64,000 bases of DNA from the NCBI GenBank assembly GCA_023426545.1, contig JAFAAN010000010.1:3330-67329 (forward strand), read 5' to 3'. Below the pieces are notes generated by a model. That model saw nothing but the letters and a program-made list of their open reading frames with translations, searched no databases and was not told the origin of the DNA. Below are positions 52,203-59,947 of this stretch, in pieces (the first letter of the stretch is position 1; each line of letters opens with the position of its first letter). This stretch comes from Pseudomonadota bacterium (GTDB lineage: Bacteria; Myxococcota; Myxococcia; Myxococcales; Myxococcaceae). Both the position numbers and the translations under genes were made by a program.

Positions 52203-54032
52203 ATGCGAAGCGAGGACATCCCCATCACCCCGAGGACCCGCGCGCTCATCGTGCGCTATGAGCAGGACCGGCCCGTCGTCGAGGCCGCTGCGCGGGACAC
52301 CCTGATTCGGTACGGCTTGGAGGGAGACCGTGATGTGGTCTCCATCGTCCTGCACCCGCATGACCCGGCCCGGGTCGCACGGAACCTCCCGGAGCAAGAC
52401 TGGAGCGAGGCCTTCAGCGAGCACGAGCGCTTCGCGGCGGCGCTGCTGAAGCGGGAGGCGGAGCTGCATATCGACCACCTTCCCGTTCATCTCTTCGGCT
52501 GCGCACCCCTGGCGCTGATGCTCGAGCTGGCGTCGCGGCTGCCGCGACGGCCTGTCTGCGTCTATCAGCAGGCGCCGGATGGTTCCTGGTCGCTGGGGTA
52601 TGACCGGATGGCCACGCCAGCGGTGGAGGACTTCTTCCAGGTGGAAGGGCTGCCTTCCAGTCGCCAGGGCGGAAGGGGCCATGTCCTGCTCGTCGTCGAG
52701 GTGACGCGCGCCATTCGGGACAATGTCCGTTCGAAGGTCGCGGCGTGGCTGCCCGACGCTTCCATCCTGACGACGGTCTGCCTCCGCCCCGTGGCGGGGC
52801 CGTCTCCCTCGGTGGTCCAGAATCCGGGACAGGTGGCGCGCGCGGTGGTGCAGTTCCGGGAAGTGCTCGACAAGCTGCATGAGCGGCTGGAGGGGGCCGA
52901 GTCAGTGGTCCTGGCCATCGACGCGCCCGTCAGCTTCGCCGCGGCGCTGGGCACGGTCGTCAACCCGACCACGCAGCATCCCCTGACGCTTCTCCACTTC
53001 AACGCGGACCGACAGGTCTACGACCGGGTCCACGTCATCCGTGCCCGTCGCGCCGTAGTGCGACGGGTCCCCTCCGCGGACGACAAGCTCAACGCCACGC
53101 GGGTGCTTCGGGAGGTGCAGCGGGTCCATCAAGAGTTGGTTGCCTGGCTCAAGGAGCCCGAGCAGCGGCCCTTGGTCGAGCACATCGACGGGCAGGCCTA
53201 CCTGCGCAGTGAAATCGAGGACGACCCCGCCTTCGAGCCCACGCCGCTCTTTCGGCATGGGGCGGGGAAGTGGAAGCTCGACTGGGAGCTGTTGCTGGGA
53301 TTGGGGGCGCTGCGTGAACGGCTCCAGTCGCAGGAGGACTGGAAGGAGTGCCTGCGGCTGTTCCTCATCCATGAGGCCTTCCACGTCCGCCAGGGAGGGC
53401 TGAGCTCGTACAACTACCGGGGTATCGGCAGGACCGGCTTCGTCCTGGAGGCCGCGGACTACGACGCGGACGCCGTGGGGGTCGAAGTGGCGCTGGCCTG
53501 GCGCAAGGCCAAGCAGGGCGGCACCGTGAAGGACGTGGGGCAGGTGAAGACGCTCGAGTCCATCGTCTGGAACTCGCTGGAGATTCTGCGGGTCTTCGAG
53601 CCCGAGCGCCCCGTGCGGGAGCTCGCCGAGCGGAGGTTGCGCCGCTACCTCATCTGGCTCTTCCATGCGTGCCGGTTCTCGGTGCTCGCGTCGCGCGCTC
53701 CGGACGCGGAGGTGCGGGACGAGCTGGAGCGGGTGACGGTGGAGCTGGTGGGGCTCCCGGCTTTCCGTGATCCGCATGAGAGCTACTTCCAGCAGCGCGT
53801 CCGGCTGTCACTGGAGGACTCGCGCGAGGAGGTGATGCTGGCGCTCTACTTCCGGCACCGGCTGGTTCGCATGGACAACCACCGCGCCTGGGTGGAGGAC
53901 CTGCTCCTGGCGCTCCGGGATTGGGAAGCGTCTCCCCGCGAGGAGACGCAGGAGCGCGTTCGGCTGCTGTTCGAGCGCCTCTTCGAACGGCACCCGGAGT
54001 TGCTCGCCACGCGGCAGCCCGGCGCGCGGTAA
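52203..54032 (+). CDS. SAVED cyclic-nucleotide sensor fused to a C-terminal HExxH metallopeptidase
   Basis: 609 residues from the ATG at 52203, with CAGGAGAGG just before it. The N-terminal half (about 85-275) fits SAVED: LHIDHLPVHLFGCAPLALMLELASRLPRRPVCVYQQ, then a second half ending LAIDAPVSFAAALGTVVNP and LLHFNADRQVYDRVHVI. The C-terminal half has a zinc-peptidase motif HEAFH (His390, Glu391, His394) followed 22 residues later by LEAADYDADAVGVE, with Glu416 (or Asp419) as the likely third ligand, and then a helical region. In the well-known CBASS and type III SAVED proteins (Cap4, Cap5, TIR-SAVED, SAVED-Lon, SAVED-CHAT) the effector domain precedes or differs from this one, so this domain order and catalytic type are unusual. 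Predicted action: ligand-activated proteolysis in the cytoplasm. The alternative is that the HEAFH part is a structural zinc site. Confidence 0.75.
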   Translation: MRSEDIPITPRTRALIVRYEQDRPVVEAAARDTLIRYGLEGDRDVVSIVLHPHDPARVARNLPEQDWSEAFSEHERFAAALLKREAELHIDHLPVHLFGCAPLALMLELASRLPRRPVCVYQQAPDGSWSLGYDRMATPAVEDFFQVEGLPSSRQGGRGHVLLVVEVTRAIRDNVRSKVAAWLPDASILTTVCLRPVAGPSPSVVQNPGQVARAVVQFREVLDKLHERLEGAESVVLAIDAPVSFAAALGTVVNPTTQHPLTLLHFNADRQVYDRVHVIRARRAVVRRVPSADDKLNATRVLREVQRVHQELVAWLKEPEQRPLVEHIDGQAYLRSEIEDDPAFEPTPLFRHGAGKWKLDWELLLGLGALRERLQSQEDWKECLRLFLIHEAFHVRQGGLSSYNYRGIGRTGFVLEAADYDADAVGVEVALAWRKAKQGGTVKDVGQVKTLESIVWNSLEILRVFEPERPVRELAERRLRRYLIWLFHACRFSVLASRAPDAEVRDELERVTVELVGLPAFRDPHESYFQQRVRLSLEDSREEVMLALYFRHRLVRMDNHRAWVEDLLLALRDWEASPREETQERVRLLFERLFERHPELLATRQPGAR

Positions 54033-54047
54033 CGGCGCTCCCGGAAG

Positions 54048-54076
54048 GCCCGGTGGGGGGCTGGTGCTCACCGGGC
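54048..54076 (+). terminator. Hairpin between the SAVED-peptidase gene and cmr1
   Basis: GCCCGGTG (54048-54055) pairs perfectly with CACCGGGC (54069-54076) around a 13-base loop, 16 bp after the stop of the SAVED-peptidase gene. It could end the upstream transcript or regulate the cmr operon leader. There is no T-tract. If it terminates, the CD-NTase/SAVED pair and cmr genes are separate transcription units. Confidence 0.45.
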
Positions 54077-54129
54077 GTGCTCACACATCTCGTTCACGCT
54101 GTTGCACGACCTCCTGACAAGGGAGCGCC

Positions 54130-55605
54130 ATGTCCCCGTTGGACCTGCCTGAACCCCCTTCCTTCGAAGCCAGTTGGCTGCGCCGCCGCTCCGCCTCGGC
54201 GCCGCGGCTGGAGTCCTTCACGTTGGCCCTGAAGACCGTCACGCCCATCCTGGGCGGCGGGCCCGTGGCGCGAAGCCTCGAGCTCCCCACCGTGGACATC
54301 ATCCGGGTCCCCTCCCTGCGCGGGCAGCTGCGCTTCTGGTGGCGCGCGCTCTATGGCCATGCCTATGTCGCGCGGGGCTCCGCGGGTGCGGAGGAACTGG
54401 CGCGCCTGGAGCGTCGGCTCTGGGGGGGAATGGGACGGGCGGGGAAGACGTCGGACGACGACGCGCATGCCAGGCGCTCGCAGGTGGAAATCCGGGTGAC
54501 GGAGGTCCATCCCGCTGGAGAGGACAGGGGGAAGATCGACCTCGGCGCCCCGCCCGCCTATGCGCTGTGGCCTGCTCGCAACGGGAAGCACGAAGAAGAC
54601 GTGCCTCGCTGGAAGCCAGGGCTCCGCTTCACGCTGGAAGTCCTGGCCCCAGAGGGGGAGGCCCTGGCTCAGGTTCGCAACGCGGTGCGAGCCTGGATTC
54701 TGTTCGGCGGTTATGGCTCACGCGGACGGCGCGGCTGTGGCTCGGTGTGTCTGGAGCGCTTGTCGCCGGACATCCACCAATGGCTCCCGGCCTCGGCGGA
54801 CCGGGCCTCGCTGCGGCGACTCTTCGAGGGCGTTCCGCTCTTCTCCCCCGAGCTGGCGGAGCACGCATGTGACATGCCCTTGCTCAGGGGGGCGCAGCTC
54901 TTCCGGGGAGATTCGGGCGCGGCACGGCACGACGGCGAGAAGGCCTGGCTGACCGCGCTCGGATGGCTGCGCGACTTTCGTCAGGGCACGCAGCCAGCGT
55001 CCTCTGGAAATGCCGAGCAGGTGGGGGTGGCGAGAAATCCTGGCGAGGGAGGGCGTGCGGGCCGTTCCAACTGGCCCGAGGCCGACAAGATTCGCCGCTT
55101 CGCGCGGGCATCCCGTCAGGGCCAGCGGACAGGCAATGCCTATCCAGAAGTCCACGCGCCACGGCGGCAGCACTCGGCGCCCCCGGCCTGGCCGCGTTCT
55201 GGGTTTGGCCTCCCTATTGTCTTTCATTTCCAGCCGAAGCGGCGCGAGGGGGGCGATTACTCCCCGAGGGAGCCCGAGGACGTCCAGCTCCAGTGGGAGC
55301 GAAAGGTGGGCAACCGGTGGGAGACGATGGACCGGCTCGCGTCGCCGCTCATCGTCAAGGCCATGCCGCTCGCGGATGGGCGCTTCGAGCCCATCGCGCT
55401 GTGGCTGGAGCGGGGAACGCCCAGCGGCGGTCAGGTTGTCATGAAGCAGTTCAAGGCGTCTGTCCCGCACACGCGCGTGCCCTTCGAGCGCGCGTTTCGC
55501 GCCAGCGATGACCAGCCCCTCTTCAAGTCACTCCAGCGCGCGGACAACCTCCGTGACGCCTTCTTCATGTGGCTGAAGGAAACCCGCAGGGCCCAGGAGG
55601 CGTGA
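54130..55605 (+). CDS. cmr1: Type III-B CRISPR RAMP protein Cmr1
   Basis: 491 residues, with AAGGGAG before the ATG. The RAMP signatures TVTPILGGG (36-44), PSLRGQLRFWWRALYG (61-76) and the glycine-rich loop GGYGSRGRRGCGSV identify Cmr1, which sits at the crRNA 3' end of the Cmr complex and helps capture target RNA. A long C-terminal part contains a second RAMP-like unit. It is the first gene of the cmr operon; cmr2 follows after 4 bp. Confidence 0.93.
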   Translation: MSPLDLPEPPSFEASWLRRRSASAPRLESFTLALKTVTPILGGGPVARSLELPTVDIIRVPSLRGQLRFWWRALYGHAYVARGSAGAEELARLERRLWGGMGRAGKTSDDDAHARRSQVEIRVTEVHPAGEDRGKIDLGAPPAYALWPARNGKHEEDVPRWKPGLRFTLEVLAPEGEALAQVRNAVRAWILFGGYGSRGRRGCGSVCLERLSPDIHQWLPASADRASLRRLFEGVPLFSPELAEHACDMPLLRGAQLFRGDSGAARHDGEKAWLTALGWLRDFRQGTQPASSGNAEQVGVARNPGEGGRAGRSNWPEADKIRRFARASRQGQRTGNAYPEVHAPRRQHSAPPAWPRSGFGLPIVFHFQPKRREGGDYSPREPEDVQLQWERKVGNRWETMDRLASPLIVKAMPLADGRFEPIALWLERGTPSGGQVVMKQFKASVPHTRVPFERAFRASDDQPLFKSLQRADNLRDAFFMWLKETRRAQEA

Positions 55606-55609
55606 GCCC

Positions 55610-57385
55610 ATGAAACACGTCATCGTTCTCAAGGTGGGCCCGGTGCAGGGCTACATCGCGCAGGCCCGCCGCACGCGGGACCTCTGGTACGGCAGCCAGC
55701 TTCTCTCGAAGCTCGCCCGGTCCATGGCGCGCGCCCTCACGGAGTCCGGGGCCACGCTCATCTTCCCTCACCCAGACCAGGTGAGTGATGCGAGCACCGG
55801 GGTGGCGAACAAGGTCGTCGCGTGGGTGGAGGACGCGCCGGAGCAGGTGGCCCGGCGCGCCAGGGGCGCGGCGAAGGCGCTGCTGCGGGCGGAGTGGCGG
55901 CGCGTCTCCGCGAAGTGTGGGGCCATCCTCATCCCAGGCGTGGAGGCGCTGGCCGAGGAGCAGCTCGACTCCTTCCTGGAGTTCCATGCCGCGTGGGCCC
56001 CCATCCAGGACCGTCCCGAGGGCTACGCCACGGCCTTGCGCGAGGCCGAGCACAGCCTGGAGGCCCGCCGCGGCCTGCGCGAGTTCACGCCATGGCGGCA
56101 GTCCCCCCCGGAGGGCACGCACAAGTCGAGCCTCGACGGCGCGCGTCCATCCGTGCTTCGCCGCGACCGGGAGCAGGGCCACCTCTGGCGCCACCTCCGC
56201 ATCGGCCTGCGCGAGGAGCTGGATGTGCTCGGCCTGCTCAAGCGCGCTGGGGACAGGCCCGGCCAGTTCGTCCCGGTGCCATCCATCGGGCTGGCGGCGT
56301 GGCTGCAGGCTGCCAGCGAGCGGCACCCGGACCTCCTCGGCGGACTCAAGGCGCAGTGCGAGGCTCGCTCCTTCCAGTCCGTGAGCACGAGGTCGCGGCC
56401 CTGGGTGGAGGCGTTCCCCTACGACGGCCAGTTACTGCTCCCCGAGCGCTGGCAGCCGTACTTCGAGGAGTACGCCATCCCCGAGGCCCGTCAGGCCGCC
56501 GCCCGCTTCGGGCGCGACTTCGTGGAGCCGCTGCGTCAGGCCATGGGCACGGAGCCCTTTCCCTATGTGGCCTGCCTGGTGGCGGACGGAGACCGGATGG
56601 GCCGCGCGCTGGAGCAGCTCGCGAAGCGGCCCGACGGAGAACGAGCGCACCAGCGCGTTTCTCAGGCGCTCGCGGGCTTCACCCAGGTGGCGAAGCGCAT
56701 CGTCGAGGTGGAACACCGGGGCGTGCTCGTCTACGCGGGCGGGGACGACGTGCTCGCCTTCGTCACGCCCATGGAGGCGCCCGTGTGCGCCCGGGCGCTG
56801 GCCGTCGCTTTCCGCGCCAGGCTGGTGGAGGCGCTCGCGGATACGGGCGCGGACGTGCCCACGCTCTCGGTGGGGCTGGGCGTTGGCCACGTCCTGGAGA
56901 GCCTGGGCGAGCTGCTGGCCCTGGGGCGCCGCGCGGAGGTCGAGGCGAAGAAGGCGGGCCGGGACGCGTTGGCCATCCTCGTGGCGAAGCACGCCGGCAG
57001 GGAGCGGCTGTGGACGGCGCGCTGGCGCGACAACCCCGTGGAGCAACTGGAGACGGACATGTCGCTGCTCACGCGGGACACGTCGCCGCTCCCGCTGGGC
57101 AAGGTTCACGAGGTGGCGGCCCTCGCGCGCAGCTTCCCTGCGGGCGCTGCCGCCGCGCCCGCGCTGGCCGACCTGCTGCGGGACGAGGCGGGGCGCATCC
57201 TCGCCCGGGCGGAGGCAGGCCGCGCGCCCACGCCGCTCACCCCGGCGGAGGTAGGGCTCGAGCTGACCTCGGCCACGGCGCCCCAGGTGGCCCTGGAGCG
57301 CTGGGCGTCGCGGCTGTTGGTCGCTGACACCTTCGCTCGCGCCGGGCGCGGGCTCGCTTCAGCCAAGGAAAAGGGAGGCGTGTGA
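55610..57385 (+). CDS. cmr2: Type III-B Cas10 (Cmr2), cyclase-type, without HD domain
   Basis: 591 residues. The palm domain begins almost at the N-terminus (VLKVGPVQGYIAQARRTRDLWYGSQLLS). The nucleotidyl cyclase residues are intact: LVADGDRMG (Asp326/Asp328) and YAGGDDVLAF (GGDD, 377-380). I see no N-terminal HD motif, and the protein is shorter than HD-containing Cmr2 proteins, so it should have no DNase. On target RNA binding it is expected to make cyclic oligoadenylates or a related messenger. The stop overlaps the cmr3 start. Together with the neighbouring SAVED protein this makes second-messenger signalling the main output. Confidence 0.93.
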   Translation: MKHVIVLKVGPVQGYIAQARRTRDLWYGSQLLSKLARSMARALTESGATLIFPHPDQVSDASTGVANKVVAWVEDAPEQVARRARGAAKALLRAEWRRVSAKCGAILIPGVEALAEEQLDSFLEFHAAWAPIQDRPEGYATALREAEHSLEARRGLREFTPWRQSPPEGTHKSSLDGARPSVLRRDREQGHLWRHLRIGLREELDVLGLLKRAGDRPGQFVPVPSIGLAAWLQAASERHPDLLGGLKAQCEARSFQSVSTRSRPWVEAFPYDGQLLLPERWQPYFEEYAIPEARQAAARFGRDFVEPLRQAMGTEPFPYVACLVADGDRMGRALEQLAKRPDGERAHQRVSQALAGFTQVAKRIVEVEHRGVLVYAGGDDVLAFVTPMEAPVCARALAVAFRARLVEALADTGADVPTLSVGLGVGHVLESLGELLALGRRAEVEAKKAGRDALAILVAKHAGRERLWTARWRDNPVEQLETDMSLLTRDTSPLPLGKVHEVAALARSFPAGAAAAPALADLLRDEAGRILARAEAGRAPTPLTPAEVGLELTSATAPQVALERWASRLLVADTFARAGRGLASAKEKGGV

Positions 57386-58593
57386 TGAGTGACGCGTGCT
57401 TCGCGCTGCTGCCGCGCGACGGCCTGTCGGCCAAGGATGGCCGGGGCTGGTACACCTCGGAGGTGGGGCGTGGGTACTCCCTACCGTGGCCCCTACCCAC
57501 CACCGTGAGAGGCGCCCTGCGCGCCGCCTGGGGCCATGACGTCATGGCGGCCACGGGGCTCGCCTTGTCGCCGGAGACGTGGGAGCGCCGCTCGGTGCAG
57601 GTGGCGCTCCAGCGCTTCATCGCGTTGCGCCGTATGCTGGGGGAGACGTCTTTCACACGGGCGCACCGCATGTGGCCCGCCCCCGCCGACGCGGTGCGTG
57701 TCCTCGACGAAGAGGGCGCGGAGCGGCTGGTTCGCCTGGAGCCCCACCCCGGAGGCGCCGCGACGCTGGGGCCGGATGAGGATGCGGCCCGCGAGGCGCT
57801 GTGGCATCCCCGCCGGAGCGTGAGCGGCAAGCCCCTGGCTCCTCCGCTGTTCTGGCCCGAGTCCAGGATGGTGGCGTGGTTGAGCGGCGCGCCGGACGCG
57901 CTCGCGCCAGAGCGGGAAGCGCCGCCTCCGCGCACGGACATCCACCTGGCCATCGACGTGGAGACGCAGGCCTCACAGGACTCGATGCTCCACTCCCGGG
58001 AGGTCGTGGAGTGGCTGCGCGTCCGGTCGCGGCAGGAGGGGCGCCTCACGGTGGAGGAGTGGGCGCTCGGTGTGTCCTGCGCGTGGCCGGACCCGGCGAG
58101 CGGGTTGCCTCGGGGCCCGTTGGGGCTGGGCGGCCGGCGCCGTCTGTCGGACGTGGAGGGGTTGGACGCGGACCTCTTCGCCATGCCGGACGCACTGGCC
58201 CAGGCGACGCGCGGCCTGCGGCTGGTGCTGGCCACGCCCGCGGAGTTCCAGCGTGGCTGGTTGCCGGATGGCTTCGAGCGCGTGGAGGGGGCGCCTCCGC
58301 GCTACGTGGGCCGGCTGCCGTGCCTCGAGGTGCCGGTGGTGCTGCGCGCCGCGCTGGTGCCCCGGCCGCTGGAGGTGTCGGGCTGGGACATGGTGCGGCG
58401 GCGGCCTCGGGACACGCGGCGGTGGGTGCCCGCGGGCGCCGTCTACTTCTTCGAGAAGCACGGCGGTGGGGACTTCACCGCCGACGAGCTGCGCGCGCTG
58501 TGGCTGGCCTCCTGGGGCGGCGGCCACGCGGAGGCGCTGGGGCAGGTGCTGCCCGGCGTGTGGCAACCGCCCCGTCATGGACAAGGAGCCTGA
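57385..58593 (+). CDS. cmr3: Type III-B CRISPR protein Cmr3
   Basis: 402 residues from the ATG at 57385, which shares one base with the cmr2 stop (TGATG). The N-terminal RAMP region (GRGYSLPWPLPTTVRGALRAAWG) and a long middle section are followed by a C-terminal unit with PAGAVYFFEKHGGGDF, typical of Cmr3/Csm4-like proteins. It binds the crRNA 5' handle and contacts Cas10. Its position between cas10 and cmr4 agrees with this assignment. Confidence 0.9.
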   Translation: MSDACFALLPRDGLSAKDGRGWYTSEVGRGYSLPWPLPTTVRGALRAAWGHDVMAATGLALSPETWERRSVQVALQRFIALRRMLGETSFTRAHRMWPAPADAVRVLDEEGAERLVRLEPHPGGAATLGPDEDAAREALWHPRRSVSGKPLAPPLFWPESRMVAWLSGAPDALAPEREAPPPRTDIHLAIDVETQASQDSMLHSREVVEWLRVRSRQEGRLTVEEWALGVSCAWPDPASGLPRGPLGLGGRRRLSDVEGLDADLFAMPDALAQATRGLRLVLATPAEFQRGWLPDGFERVEGAPPRYVGRLPCLEVPVVLRAALVPRPLEVSGWDMVRRRPRDTRRWVPAGAVYFFEKHGGGDFTADELRALWLASWGGGHAEALGQVLPGVWQPPRHGQGA

Positions 58594-58595
58594 GC

Positions 58596-59540
58596 ATGGA
58601 GAGCCGACCCTATCTTCTTCACGCACTGTCGCCGCTGCACGTGGGCACCGGGCAGAGCGTGGGTGTCATCGACTTGCCCCTGGCACGGCAGAAGGCCACG
58701 GGCATCCCCTTCGTCCCGGGCTCGTCGCTCAAGGGCGTCCTGCGCGAGCTGCGGCGGCCTCGCGAGGAGACGGGCGCCGCATGCGAGCAGCACGCCGCTG
58801 TCTTCGGCCCCAGGCGGAAGAAGCCGGGCGTCGCGGGAGACGAGCCTGGGGATTACGCGGGTGCGCTGGTGGTGGGGGACGCGCGGCTGCTCGCCCTTCC
58901 GGTGCGCAGCTTCGTGGGCACCTTCGCGCTGGTGACATCGCCCTTGTTGCTCACGCTGGCGCGGCGTGACCTGGGTGCGCAGGCCCGCTCCTGGCCGATG
59001 GTGGCGCCCCTGGCCGGGCGCGGCGCGCGCGTGACGTCCGTCAAGGAGAGCGCCGTCGTGTACGGGGCGAAGAGCCCGGCGCCCTTCGTGTACCTGGAGG
59101 ACCTGGATTTGAAGGTCGAGCAGGAGGCCGATACGGCCCTGGGCGCCTGGGCTCAGGGGCTGGCCGGGTTGCTGCCGGAGACGGAGCGCGAGTTCCTGAC
59201 GGAGCGGCTGGTGCTGGTGGACGACGAGACGATGTCGTTCCTCTGGGAGACGGCCACGCAGGTGGACACGCGCGTGAGCATCGACTCGGACAAGGGCACC
59301 GCCGCCAGCGGGCAGCTCTGGACGGAAGAGAGCCTGCCCGCGGAGACGTTGCTGGTGGGCGTGCTGGGCGCCACGGGCTCCTTCAACAAGTCATCACGGA
59401 AGCTCACGGCGGAGGAAGTGCTGGATGAGGCGCTAGGAGGCGAGGGCACGGTGCTCCAGCTAGGCGGCAAGGCCACCGTGGGGCGCGGCCGATGTCGGCT
59501 GCTGGCCTGGAGCGTTCCGGGCGCGCGAGGTGGACGATGA
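58596..59540 (+). CDS. cmr4: Type III-B backbone RNase Cmr4
   Basis: 314 residues, with AAGGAG before the ATG at 58596. The Cas7-type backbone features are clear: LSPLHVGTGQ, IDLPLARQKATGIPFVPGSSLKGVLR and a C-terminal GGKATVGRGRC glycine loop. Asp26 in GVIDLPLARQ aligns with the catalytic aspartate of known Cmr4 proteins, so target-RNA cleavage every 6 nt should be retained. Several copies form the helical filament along the crRNA. The stop overlaps the cmr5 start (ATGA). Confidence 0.94.
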   Translation: MESRPYLLHALSPLHVGTGQSVGVIDLPLARQKATGIPFVPGSSLKGVLRELRRPREETGAACEQHAAVFGPRRKKPGVAGDEPGDYAGALVVGDARLLALPVRSFVGTFALVTSPLLLTLARRDLGAQARSWPMVAPLAGRGARVTSVKESAVVYGAKSPAPFVYLEDLDLKVEQEADTALGAWAQGLAGLLPETEREFLTERLVLVDDETMSFLWETATQVDTRVSIDSDKGTAASGQLWTEESLPAETLLVGVLGATGSFNKSSRKLTAEEVLDEALGGEGTVLQLGGKATVGRGRCRLLAWSVPGARGGR

Positions 59541-59947
59541 TGGGCCAGACGCGAGAGCAGCAACGCGCGCTGGAGGTCTACGCTCGGGTCCGCGCGGTGC
59601 GCGAGGACTCCCTCTCCCTGTGCGCGGAGTACAAGCCCCGGGTGAACGGCCTGGGGGCGGCGGTGCTGCGCGACGGGCTGGCGGCGGCGCTCTCCTTCCT
59701 GGAGCGGGAGCGCGATAGCAACGCGGCGGCGCGTCGGCTGTTGGAGGACCTGGCGTTCTGCCTGTCTCGCGCGCGTCTCCCCTCATTGGCGAAGCCGGGC
59801 TTGAGTGCCGGGAGCCTACCGGGCGACGTGCGCGAGCTGGACCTGGGGGAATACATGCTGGCCACGCGCGAGACGCTCCGGTTGCTGGTGTGGTTCCGCC
59901 GCGCGGTGCAGGCCACCTTCCCAGTGGAGGGACGTGACCATGTCTGA
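59537..59947 (+). CDS. cmr5: Type III-B small subunit Cmr5
   Basis: 136 residues from the ATG at 59537 (a second ATG follows directly at 59540). It is almost all helical (TREQQRALEVYARVRAVRE ... AAALSFLERERDSNAAARRLLEDL ... RETLRLLVWFRRAVQATFP), the Cmr5/Csm2-type small subunit pattern that lines the filament and the target RNA. It overlaps both cmr4 and cmr6, which fixes its position in the operon. Confidence 0.9.
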   Translation: MMGQTREQQRALEVYARVRAVREDSLSLCAEYKPRVNGLGAAVLRDGLAAALSFLERERDSNAAARRLLEDLAFCLSRARLPSLAKPGLSAGSLPGDVRELDLGEYMLATRETLRLLVWFRRAVQATFPVEGRDHV

